Of a stretch of DNA of 9,240 nt, positions 1-6,413 are shown piece after piece. A model generated the notes under the pieces. That model saw only the letters and a program-made list of their open reading frames with translations, was not told the origin of the DNA and searched no databases. A program made the translations under genes and the position numbers. Within the stretch, counting starts at the first letter, position 1. Each line of letters opens with the position of its first letter. The stretch is taken from assembly GCA_030431185.1 (NCBI GenBank), contig JAUIJO010000129.1, positions 1 through 9,240 of the forward strand. The letters are read 5' to 3'. This DNA comes from Gammaproteobacteria bacterium. GTDB taxonomy: Bacteria; Pseudomonadota; Gammaproteobacteria; Xanthomonadales; Xanthomonadaceae.

Positions 1-2144
1 CGCAGCGAGAAGCGCAGGTCGCCCATGGCGTCGAGCTCCCACAGGTAGTTCAGGCCGCCCGCCAGCGCCCAGCTCGGCTGTCCGGTCGGCTGCCCGCTGA
101 CGTCGATGCCCTCCGGCGTCACGTAGTCGCCGTAGGTCGAGTCGATGTAGGCGGCATTGAAGTCCAGCGACAAGCCGCGCGTGGCCTGCCAGCGCGCGTC
201 GAAATCCACGCCCCAGGCTTCCAGGTCCGAGGTGTCGACCACGTAGCGCGGGATGCTGGTGGTGGTGTCGAGCCGGATCGCCTGGCGGTTGTCGTAGACG
301 TAGTGGTACGCGGAGACGTTGTACTGCAGGCGATAGTCCGGCAGGTCGTGCTTGAAGCCCGCCTCGACGTTCCAGACATCCTCGTTGTCGAACTCGCTGT
401 CGATCTGCAGCGCGTTGAAGCCACCGGCCTTGTAGCCCTTCGCCAGCGAGGCGTAGCCCATCAGGTCGTCGGTGAAGTGGTAGTCGACGACGAAGCGCGG
501 GCTCAGGTCGTCCCACGAGTCGGAGGCGCCATTGACGATGCCCTTGTTCGCCAGCGACACGGGGTCGATGAAGGCGATGTCGAAGACGTAGGCTTCCCTT
601 GGAATGCCCAGCAGCTGGAAGATGCCCAGCGCCTCCATCTGGTCGAGGGTGGCGTCCAGGCCGGGCGCGTAGCGGGCATCATTGAACCAGCTGAAGCTCT
701 TCTCGTCGCGCGTGTAGCGCAGGCCGAACGTGAGGTTGAGCCGGTCGTTGACGTGCCAGATGGCATCGCCGTAGAGCGCGTAGGCCCTGGTGTCGAGCGT
801 GTTGACGTACTTCTCGTTCCAGGTCTCGCCCAGCAGCGACAGCGGGATCCCGTAGGCCTGCATGACCGCGGTGGTGAAGCCGTAGAGGGTGCCGTCGGGC
901 GTCGGCGCCATGCCCAGGTTGCTGACGATGCTGTCGACCGCGTCGGTGTAGGTGTTGACCTCGCTGGCCTGGTCGGCCTCCTCCTTGAAATAGCTGGCGC
1001 CGGCGACCCAGTCGATGGGCCCGCTGGTGCCGGAGAACTTGAACTCCTGGTAGACGCTGCTGTTGTTCTCGACGTTGGCCGAGTCCACGTAGAGGTAGCG
1101 GCGGTTGGTGCCGTCCTCGTCGGTGAGGTTCAGCGAGTCGTAGTCCCGCCAGGCGGTGGTCGAAGTCAGGTTCCCCCACTCGAAGGCATGGTCGACGATC
1201 AGGGTGACGCCATCGAAGCGGCGCGACTCCTCGTTGCCGACGGCATCGATCGCGGCCGGCGTATCGCGTGGATCGAGGTAGGCGGTTTCGTCCACGGGCA
1301 GCGGGATCAGGCCCGGCGCCGGCGGCAACGGCACGATGCCGATGGTCCCCTGCCCCAGCTGGTCGAGGTTCTCGTGGTCCCAGCTGATCCACGCGCTGGT
1401 GTTGTCGCCGAAGCGCGTGCTGAAGGCGGCGCGCGTGGCCCAGTTGTTCTCGGGCGAGAGGTCCTCGCCGGTGACCGAGTCCTGCAGCCATCCGTCGCTG
1501 TGGTTGAACACGCCGTTGAGGCGGAATGCCGAGGTCTCGCCCACCGGGATGTTGGCCATCGCCTGGAGGTACTGCTTGCCTTCCTGCCCCAGGCGCAAGG
1601 TCGCGGCGGCCTCGGTTTCCAGGCTCGGGCGCTTGGTGATGATCGAGATCGCGCCCGCCGCGGTATTACGACCGAACAGGGTGCCCTGCGGGCCCTTCAG
1701 GACTTCGATGCGCTCGATATCGGTCAGCGGCAGCAGGACGCCGCCGCCCCGTCCCGCGTAGACGCCGTCGACGTAGACGCCGACCGCGGGATCGGTGCCG
1801 ATGCCGAAGTCGTCGGTGCTGATGCCGCGCAGGGAGAACCTGGGCTGCGTGGGCTGCTGGGAGCTGACGACCAGTCCGGGCACGAACGAGTCGAGGTCGC
1901 CCAGGTCTTCGGCGGCCACGTCGTTGATCAACTGCTCGTTGATCACCGTCAATGCGATCGGCACGTCCTGCAGTTCCTGCTCGCGGCTCTGCGCCGTCAC
2001 GGTGACCGCGTCCAGCGTCGTGGCGTCGGGACCGGAAGCGTCGTCCTGCGGCGCGGCGAACGCGAACGACGCCGCGCCCATGGCGAGGCCTCCGAACAAT
2101 GCCTGGCGCACGCGCAGGCCCAGGCGATGCTTGCGAACATTCAT
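1..2144 (-). CDS. TonB-dependent outer-membrane receptor (3' end outside window)
   Basis: This gene encodes an outer-membrane gated beta-barrel that imports a ligand using energy from TonB-ExbB-ExbD. The visible 714 residues start MNVRKHR. A signal peptide ends at about residue 30 (ASFAFA, then APQDD). A TonB-box-like stretch (LDAVTVTA) lies at about 44-51. The plug domain covers about 55-175, with the hallmark plug motifs RGIST, DPAVGVYVDGVY, IERIEVLKGPQGTLFGRNT and GAISIITKRP. The rest is barrel, rich in aromatic and D/N/G residues, including an RYTRDEKSFSW strand typical of these receptors. The last strands and stop lie beyond base 1; family lengths of roughly 750-900 residues suggest a modest piece is missing. 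The start is supported by a Shine-Dalgarno sequence AAGGGGA at 2152-2158, seven bases away. It lies downstream of the cytochrome and beta-helix lipoprotein genes on the same strand. The ligand cannot be read from the sequence; siderophore, carbohydrate or a hydrophobic compound are all possible. Confidence 0.93.
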   Translation of the reverse strand, partial: MNVRKHRLGLRVRQALFGGLAMGAASFAFAAPQDDASGPDATTLDAVTVTAQSREQELQDVPIALTVINEQLINDVAAEDLGDLDSFVPGLVVSSQQPTQPRFSLRGISTDDFGIGTDPAVGVYVDGVYAGRGGGVLLPLTDIERIEVLKGPQGTLFGRNTAAGAISIITKRPSLETEAAATLRLGQEGKQYLQAMANIPVGETSAFRLNGVFNHSDGWLQDSVTGEDLSPENNWATRAAFSTRFGDNTSAWISWDHENLDQLGQGTIGIVPLPPAPGLIPLPVDETAYLDPRDTPAAIDAVGNEESRRFDGVTLIVDHAFEWGNLTSTTAWRDYDSLNLTDEDGTNRRYLYVDSANVENNSSVYQEFKFSGTSGPIDWVAGASYFKEEADQASEVNTYTDAVDSIVSNLGMAPTPDGTLYGFTTAVMQAYGIPLSLLGETWNEKYVNTLDTRAYALYGDAIWHVNDRLNLTFGLRYTRDEKSFSWFNDARYAPGLDATLDQMEALGIFQLLGIPREAYVFDIAFIDPVSLANKGIVNGASDSWDDLSPRFVVDYHFTDDLMGYASLAKGYKAGGFNALQIDSEFDNEDVWNVEAGFKHDLPDYRLQYNVSAYHYVYDNRQAIRLDTTTSIPRYVVDTSDLEAWGVDFDARWQATRGLSLDFNAAYIDSTYGDYVTPEGIDVSGQPTGQPSWALAGGLNYLWELDAMGDLRFSL

Positions 2145-2151
2145 TGCGGAT

Positions 2152-2195
2152 TCCCCTTGCAGCTTCGATTCAATATGGAAAAGTAAGGATGCGAC
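2152..2195 (-). promoter_or_regulatory. AT-rich leader and ribosome binding site of the TonB receptor gene
   Basis: A short AT-rich patch (about 2160-2190; TTACTT, then CATATTGAAT on the minus strand) stands out in very GC-rich sequence and lies just before the Shine-Dalgarno AAGGGGA (2152-2158). Such a patch could hold a promoter serving the receptor alone. I could not find a convincing -35/-10 pair with correct spacing, so only the ribosome binding site is well supported. Confidence 0.35.
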
Positions 2196-2218
2196 GCGCC
2201 GTCCCGATGCCTGACATC

Positions 2219-2263
2219 GCCCGGCCCGGTGACCGGCACCCCCATGCCGGCCACCGGACGGGC
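2219..2263 (-). repeat. Imperfect GC-rich inverted repeat between cytochrome and receptor genes
   Basis: Arms at 2219-2237 and 2246-2263 pair along nearly their full length (two mismatches, one bulge) around an 8-base loop. A small CATCA/TGATG pair (2263-2267, 2272-2276) follows. No T-run follows on the minus strand, so it is not a classical intrinsic terminator. It may slow polymerase, protect the upstream mRNA 3' end, or mask the receptor leader. Confidence 0.55.
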
Positions 2264-2280
2264 ATCACCCCTGATGGGCG

Positions 2281-2301
2281 CGCGACGCCCCCTGCGTCGC
2301 G
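2281..2301 (-). terminator. Perfect 8-bp GC hairpin just after the cytochrome gene
   Basis: CGCGACGC (2281-2288) and GCGTCGCG (2294-2301) form a perfect 8-bp stem with a 5-base loop, 12 bases beyond the cytochrome stop codon. There is no U-tract on the minus strand, so termination would be partial at best or would need another factor. It may instead act as an mRNA 3'-end stabiliser within a longer transcript continuing into the receptor gene. Confidence 0.4.
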
Positions 2302-2313
2302 ACGCCCCACGAC

Positions 2314-3501
2314 TCAACCTGCACCCGTGCAATCCCCTTCCTGCGCGGCGATCCAGGCCTCGATGAGTGCAACGCCTTCGCGGTGCACGACGCTCCGTCC
2401 GACCTCCGGCATCATCACGCCCGGGTCGGTGCTGACCATGCGGTAGGTGAGGATGGACTGGTCCGGGTGGCCGGGAACGACCCCGTACTGGCGATCGCCG
2501 GTGCCATGCCCCGCCGCGATCGGCAGCTTGCAGCGCCCAAGGCGCAGCGGCTCCGTCACATTGCTGCCCAACCACAGGCCGGAGGTGTTGCCAGGGCCGG
2601 AAGGGCTGTGGCAATGGCTGCAGTTGATGTCCAGGTAGGCGCGGGCGCGGGCGTCGATGCCCGCGTCCTCGTCGCGGAAGTTGGCCACCGCCGGCGCGCT
2701 GCCGGGCTCCGGTGCACCCTGGAGGTAACCCACCGACTGCCAATGGGCCAACTGGTTCTCGGTGCTCACCTTGCCATCCCCATCGACATAGTCGAAATCA
2801 CGGTTGAGGTGCCGTGCCTTGGGACCGATCGGCGTGATCGCGCGGCTCCTGGTGTCGGTGCCGTGGCATCCGGCGCACTGGTTCTGGTCGGGGACCGTGT
2901 AGGTCGCCTGCTCCGCTTCGCCCGCGGCGTCGACCAGCGACAGGGGCACGAGCTCGCCACTGCGCATCAGGCGCGCCTCGGTCTGCTCGGCGTTCCAGAC
3001 ATAGGGCAGGGTCACCCATCCGTCCTCGCGGCGCACCAGCAGGCGCGTCTCGATCAGGCGCACGCGGTCGAGCTCCAGGCGACCACCGGGCAGGGCGCCT
3101 TCGTCGCCCTGGCTGCGCACCACGCGATCGCTGTCGCGTGGCTCGCCCTCGAGGCGCGGGAAGTAGAAGGTCTTGCTGATGATGGTGCCGACCGGGAAGT
3201 CGAAACTGGCCTCGTCGTCGTAGCGTGCCGACGTGCCCTCGGGCATCCATACCGTGCGCAGCTTGTGGGCGTAGTCGCTGAAGAGGGGCGTGTTGAGGTC
3301 GTAGGGAAGCACCCGCTCGTTGGGCACCAGGCGGCCATCGCGCATGGCGAACAGGTTCCACTCCGACAGCGTCCCGGGTTGCCCCTCGGCGTGGAAGTGC
3401 ACGCCAGCGCGGTCGGCGTGGCAGGCCACCAGGACAAGCAGCACCAGTGCGCCGGACACGGCCTTCAACAACGCCCCCACCCTGGTGATCCGCTCAGCCA
3501 C
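2314..3501 (-). CDS. Diheme c-type cytochrome lipoprotein, SO2930/HNE_0200-type family
   Basis: This 395-residue protein is exported. A hydrophobic stretch ends in lipobox LVAC with lipidated Cys27; the next residue is His, not Asp, so by the Lol rule it should go to the outer membrane. Two c-type heme sites are visible: CAGCH (209-213) and CSHCH (294-298). Met363/Met364 in GVMMPEVGR are candidate distal heme ligands, and VPGHPDQS (342-349) resembles the region after the last heme in related cytochromes. The N-terminal half (about 45-200) carries the family stretch PYDLNTPLFSDY ... KTFYFP and has no known activity. The family (TIGR03806-like) is regularly the neighbour of beta-helix proteins like the next gene upstream. 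The GTG start is chosen because it overlaps the upstream stop (GTGGCTGA), has GAGGTG about 10 bases upstream and puts the signal peptide at the N-terminus; the open frame continues 63 codons further but without a sensible N-terminus. An electron-transfer role is inferred; partner and substrate are unknown. Confidence 0.88.
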   Translation of the reverse strand: MAERITRVGALLKAVSGALVLLVLVACHADRAGVHFHAEGQPGTLSEWNLFAMRDGRLVPNERVLPYDLNTPLFSDYAHKLRTVWMPEGTSARYDDEASFDFPVGTIISKTFYFPRLEGEPRDSDRVVRSQGDEGALPGGRLELDRVRLIETRLLVRREDGWVTLPYVWNAEQTEARLMRSGELVPLSLVDAAGEAEQATYTVPDQNQCAGCHGTDTRSRAITPIGPKARHLNRDFDYVDGDGKVSTENQLAHWQSVGYLQGAPEPGSAPAVANFRDEDAGIDARARAYLDINCSHCHSPSGPGNTSGLWLGSNVTEPLRLGRCKLPIAAGHGTGDRQYGVVPGHPDQSILTYRMVSTDPGVMMPEVGRSVVHREGVALIEAWIAAQEGDCTGAG

Positions 3502-4759
3502 GCTTGAGGTCCACCTCGGGCAGGGCAGGCAGCGTGCAGTCATGGCCCGCCATGGATGCCGCCGGGCTCTTGTAGCCATTCGGCCCATCGGCATTGACCA
3601 CTCCGGACACGTCGCGCAGGCAGATCTGCGGCCCCTCCTGCAGGTCCGGATTGGCGTAGCCGTCCCACAGGACGTCCGGCAGGCTGCCATTGAGGCCGGA
3701 GACCGCCATCTTCAGCGCCTTCAGGTCGAGCCCGTCGGGGGAGTCGCCACCGCCCGAGAACCGGTTGCCGTGGACCGAGATGCGCTCGGGGTACGGATCG
3801 AAGCTCTCCGAGCGGCTGGAGTCCTTGTAGCCCGTGGAGTAGACGCTGGAAATGATGATGTTGGCGGTCTTGTTGTCGCGGATGTCGTTGTCGAATATCT
3901 CGACGTCGTCGTTGGAGTTGACGACGACGCCGCTGCCCGCCGGCACGCTCGCGACCGGCGTGCCCTTGGCACCGAAGTTGCCGGTGTTGTTGGCCACCAC
4001 CTGGTTGCGGAACACGCGCACGGCGCCGCCCGGCTGTTGCAGCGCGGGCATGTTGAACACCAGGATGCCGCCGGTGTTGCGGGTGGCGACGTTGTCGTGG
4101 ACGTCCGCGTTGACGGTGTTCTCGACCTCGATCCCGGCCACGTTGAATTCGGCGCGGTTGTTGCGCACGATCACGTCGCGCGACTGGCCGACATAGATGC
4201 CGGCATCGGATGCGCCGATCGCGATGGAGTCCTCGATCAACACGTTGCGGGTCTTGACCGGGTAGAGGCCATAGCCGCCGTTGCCCGTATCGGGACCGCC
4301 GGTCCACTCCACGCGGACGCCCCGGATGGTGATGTACTCGGCCTCGTTGATCTTCAGCCCGTCGCCCCGCGCATCCTCGATGGCGATGTTCTCCAGGGTG
4401 AAGTGGTCGGCATTGACCAGCAGGCCCTCCGCGCCGGTCTTCTGGCCCTTGAAGCTGAGCACCGACTTGTCGTGGCCCGCGCCCCGCACCGTGACGTTGT
4501 CGACCCGCAGGCTGAGGCTGCGATCGAAGCTGTAACGCCCCGGTGGCACCTCGATCACGTCGCCGGGCTTCGCGTCGAGCAGGCGCTGGCGCAGGGTGTC
4601 CGCGAACGCGGCATCCCCCTCCGCGACGCTGGCCGTGGGCACGTGCCCCTTGCCGCCATCGCCACAGGCGACCAGCAGCAGCGGAACCGCGATGGCCGCG
4701 GCGAGGCCGCACAGGCCGATCCGGGGGCTTGCCCCGTTCATCAAACGCTTGCCGAACAT
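3494..4759 (-). CDS. Parallel beta-helix repeat lipoprotein (pair-forming family)
   Basis: This 421-residue exported protein has a signal peptide with lipobox LLVAC, lipidated Cys32, followed by Gly, which suggests outer-membrane anchoring. Residues 50-80 have the usual entry of such proteins (ADTLRQRLLDAKPGDVIEVPPGRYSF). From about 85 to 335 there are repeated rungs with alternating hydrophobic residues and N/D/G turns (VTVRGAG, FTLENIAIEDA, VLIEDSIAIGASDAGIYV, VIVRNNRAEFNVAGIEV, VEIFDNDIRDN, ISVHGNRF), the pattern of a right-handed beta-helix as in NosD/pectate-lyase-like folds. Two C-terminal cysteines (380, 408) could form a disulfide. This matches TIGR03805, a family found paired with the diheme cytochrome family encoded next. 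No catalytic signature of a polysaccharide lyase is evident, so binding of a polymer or small ligand is as likely as catalysis. ATG 4759 is preferred to in-frame ATGs at 4789, 4774 and 4741 because GGGGAGAGG lies directly upstream of it. Confidence 0.88.
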   Translation of the reverse strand: MFGKRLMNGASPRIGLCGLAAAIAVPLLLVACGDGGKGHVPTASVAEGDAAFADTLRQRLLDAKPGDVIEVPPGRYSFDRSLSLRVDNVTVRGAGHDKSVLSFKGQKTGAEGLLVNADHFTLENIAIEDARGDGLKINEAEYITIRGVRVEWTGGPDTGNGGYGLYPVKTRNVLIEDSIAIGASDAGIYVGQSRDVIVRNNRAEFNVAGIEVENTVNADVHDNVATRNTGGILVFNMPALQQPGGAVRVFRNQVVANNTGNFGAKGTPVASVPAGSGVVVNSNDDVEIFDNDIRDNKTANIIISSVYSTGYKDSSRSESFDPYPERISVHGNRFSGGGDSPDGLDLKALKMAVSGLNGSLPDVLWDGYANPDLQEGPQICLRDVSGVVNADGPNGYKSPAASMAGHDCTLPALPEVDLKRG

Positions 4760-4776
4760 TGCGCCTCTCCCCATTG

Positions 4777-4816
4777 GGTCGTCATCCAACCTTCACGCAA
4801 GTCTGGGATGACGACC
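4777..4816. promoter_or_regulatory. Perfect 11-bp inverted repeat, candidate operator in the divergent promoter region
   Basis: GGTCGTCATCC (4777-4787) is repeated as its exact reverse complement GGATGACGACC (4806-4816), 18 bases apart, giving half-sites centred 29 bp apart. The site lies in the 121-bp space between the beta-helix gene (start 4759, minus) and the AraC-type gene (start about 4881, plus). It is therefore placed to serve both, most simply as the binding site of the adjacent regulator. An mRNA hairpin in the beta-helix leader is an alternative. Confidence 0.5.
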
Positions 4817-4843
4817 GGCATGCGCGCGAGGGCGAAGCCGACC

Positions 4844-4849
4844 TACAAT
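4844..4849 (+). promoter_or_regulatory. Possible -10 box of the AraC-type regulator gene
   Basis: TACAAT matches five of six bases of the sigma-70 -10 consensus and would start transcription at about 4856, upstream of the preferred ATG at 4881. No good -35 box lies at 16-18 bp, as expected for an activator-dependent promoter. The right arm of the 11-bp inverted repeat ends 27 bp upstream of it. Confidence 0.35.
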
Positions 4850-4880
4850 GGGGGGAAAACCGGACAACCTACGCTCACGT

Positions 4881-5945
4881 ATGCGTTCTGCGACCCCGCT
4901 CACCCCCGCCGCCCCCACCCTCGCCAACATCAAGAGTGGGATCGTTGCCGGCCTGGTCAGGCGCGCGGACGAACTGGGCATCCACTGCGAGCCCTGGTTC
5001 GACGGCATGCCCCTGCAACGCGCGCAGTTCGTCGCCGACGTGCCGGTATACCTCTCCTACCGGCAGGCCTGCGAGATCGTGCGCCGGGCGCTGGCCAGCC
5101 TGCCCGGCGAGGGCCACGGACTGGCGCAGGGCGAACGCCAGGACGTCGGCCACTTTGGCCTGCTCGGGCTGGCCATGCTGACCGCCGCCGATTTCGGCGA
5201 AGCCCTGGCGGTGGGCATCCGCTACGCGCCGATCACCGGGGCGATGATGGAGCTGCACCTGGAACGATGCAGCCCGGGACACGACGGCGGTGCAGACGAA
5301 GGCGTCGCGGTCATCGCGCGCATGCAGACCCACGAGCCGAGCATCGAGCCGTTCCTGTGCGAGGAACTGTTCTCGAGCTGCCTGATGCTGTGCCGCGGCC
5401 TGCTGGGCAACGAGTTCAAGCCGCGCCTGGTCGAGCTGTCCTACCCGGCCCCGCCGCATGCCGCCGACTACTCGCGCCAGTTCGGCTGCGAGGTGCGATT
5501 CGATGCCGGCTGCAACCGGGTGGTGCTCGACCCGCACTGGCTCGCCACCCCGATGCCGGCGCAGAATCCGACCAGTGCACGGCACATGCTCGCGCTGTGC
5601 CGCGAGCAGATGCCCGCCGAGCAGCCGACGCAGCAGGTGGTGGCGTCGGTGGAACGCCTCATGCGCCTGCAATTGGCCGACTCACCGCGACTGACCGACA
5701 TCGCCGCCGAGTTGCACCTGACCGAGCGCACGCTGCGCCGGCACCTCGCCGAAGCGGGCACCAGCTACAAGTCGATCCACGACCGGGTCCGCCGGGAAAC
5801 CGCCGAAGCCATGCTGCGCCTGCCCGGCTCGAGGATCGCCGAGATCGGCGCGGCGGTGGGTTTCCGCGACGCGCGCGAGTTCCGTCGCGCCTTCAAGCGC
5901 TGGACCGGCTTGGCCCCGCGCGACTCGCGCGCACGGCCGGCCTGA
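4881..5945 (+). CDS. AraC-family transcriptional regulator with Arabinose_bd-type (PF12625-like) sensor domain
   Basis: This cytoplasmic DNA-binding regulator of 354 residues (from ATG 4881) has an N-terminal domain at about 15-215 resembling the PF12625 sensor of OruR/VirS-type regulators, including ERQDVGHFGLLGLAML (85-100) and FGEALAVGIRY (105-115). The C-terminal AraC domain has helix-turn-helix 1 at about 271-292 (LTDIAAELHLTERTLRRHLA) and helix 2 at about 318-341 (RIAEIGAAVGFRDAREFRRAFKRW), the classic AraC signature. Nine cysteines are present, three in the stretch 160-171, but no known metal or redox motif. The start is uncertain: ATG 4848 would give 365 residues, but it overlaps a likely -10 box; neither ATG has a good ribosome binding site. 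It is divergent from the beta-helix/cytochrome/receptor set and is its likely regulator. The effector is unknown; several relatives respond to amino acids or are linked to lipid metabolism. Confidence 0.9.
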   Translation: MRSATPLTPAAPTLANIKSGIVAGLVRRADELGIHCEPWFDGMPLQRAQFVADVPVYLSYRQACEIVRRALASLPGEGHGLAQGERQDVGHFGLLGLAMLTAADFGEALAVGIRYAPITGAMMELHLERCSPGHDGGADEGVAVIARMQTHEPSIEPFLCEELFSSCLMLCRGLLGNEFKPRLVELSYPAPPHAADYSRQFGCEVRFDAGCNRVVLDPHWLATPMPAQNPTSARHMLALCREQMPAEQPTQQVVASVERLMRLQLADSPRLTDIAAELHLTERTLRRHLAEAGTSYKSIHDRVRRETAEAMLRLPGSRIAEIGAAVGFRDAREFRRAFKRWTGLAPRDSRARPA

Positions 5946-5950
5946 GCGCC

Positions 5951-6334
5951 TCACTCCAGTACGAGCACCGCGTCGACCTCGAAGGCGGCGCCCTTGGGCA
6001 GGCCGGCGACCTCGATGGTCGAGCGCGCGGGGTACGGCGCTTCGAAGAAATCGCCCATCACTGCGTTGACGGCGGCGAAGTCGCCCAGGTCGGTGACGTA
6101 GAGGCCCAGGCGCACGACCTGGTCGAGTGAACCGCCGGCGGCCTCGCACACCGCCTTGAGGTTGTCGAACGCGCAGCGCGCCTGCGCACCGATGTCGCCG
6201 GCGACGATCTCGCCCGTCGCGGGGTCGAGCGGGATCTGGCCCGACAGGTAGACGGTATTGCCGGCACGCACGGCCTGCGAGTACGGCCCGATGGCAGCCG
6301 GGGCCTGGTCGGTGTGGATGATGGTGCGGGGCAT
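5951..6334 (-). CDS. ridA: RidA family 2-iminobutanoate/2-iminopropanoate deaminase
   Basis: RidA (YjgF/YER057c/UK114 family) hydrolyses reactive enamine/imine intermediates made by PLP enzymes such as threonine dehydratase, protecting other PLP enzymes in the cytoplasm. The protein is 127 residues, the standard family length. Visible family features are AIGPYSQAV (14-22, with Tyr18), VYLSGQIPLDP (28-38), FDNLKAV (56-62), and the active-site region ARSTIEVAGLPKGAAFEVDAV (103-123), with the essential arginine at 104 and the conserved acidic residue Glu119. Active RidA enzymes form trimers with sites at the subunit interfaces. The ATG is supported by GGAGAG at 6340-6345, five bases upstream. 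It follows spoT by 78 bp on the same strand, an arrangement known from other gammaproteobacteria, and is probably co-transcribed. Its stop codon lies only 5 bp from the stop of the convergent AraC-type gene. Confidence 0.95.
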   Translation of the reverse strand: MPRTIIHTDQAPAAIGPYSQAVRAGNTVYLSGQIPLDPATGEIVAGDIGAQARCAFDNLKAVCEAAGGSLDQVVRLGLYVTDLGDFAAVNAVMGDFFEAPYPARSTIEVAGLPKGAAFEVDAVLVLE

Positions 6335-6384
6335 GGGGGCTCTCCGGGGATGACTGCCGCGAAGTGTAACGGCGACGCGTCGAC

Positions 6385-6408
6385 ACGCCCACGCCCACGC
6401 CCACGCCG
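6385..6408. repeat. Hexanucleotide tandem repeat, four ACGCCS units
   Basis: Three exact ACGCCC copies are followed by ACGCCG, ending 5 bases before the spoT stop codon triplet (6414-6416), in the spoT-ridA spacer. A perfect 10-bp palindrome CGACGCGTCG lies beside it at 6373-6382. It does not affect either reading frame. It may be a simple replication-slippage tract. Confidence 0.7.
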
Positions 6409-6413
6409 GCGCC

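Noticed and set aside
303..2186. A 627-codon open frame on the plus strand opposite the TonB receptor gene
   Set aside because: It is valine/arginine/glutamine-rich with no family motif, and the opposite strand carries unmistakable plug-domain motifs. In GC-rich genes the complementary frame is often open.
3502..3690. A start at ATG 3690 for the cytochrome gene (458 residues)
   Set aside because: This would bury the lipoprotein signal peptide about 80 residues inside the protein and overlap most of the 3' end of the beta-helix gene. The GTG at 3501 fits export and coupling.
3852..4196. Repetitive valine/threonine/asparagine codon pattern, considered as a DNA tandem repeat or CRISPR-like array
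   Set aside because: The periodicity is in the protein (beta-helix rungs) and is degenerate at DNA level, with no conserved repeats or spacers.
4760..4789. ATGs at 4789 and 4774 as starts of the beta-helix gene
   Set aside because: Only ATG 4759 has a properly placed ribosome binding site (GGGGAGAGG), and it gives a normal lipoprotein signal peptide.
4848..4880. ATG at 4848 as the start of the AraC-type regulator
   Set aside because: The triplet overlaps a good -10 hexamer (TACAAT, 4844-4849), has no Shine-Dalgarno, and adds 11 residues without family character. It remains possible if the promoter lies further upstream.
3320..6130. A 936-codon plus-strand open frame crossing the beta-helix gene, the AraC gene and the ridA end
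   Set aside because: It spans real genes on both strands in the wrong frames, has low-complexity composition, and no domain can be recognised.
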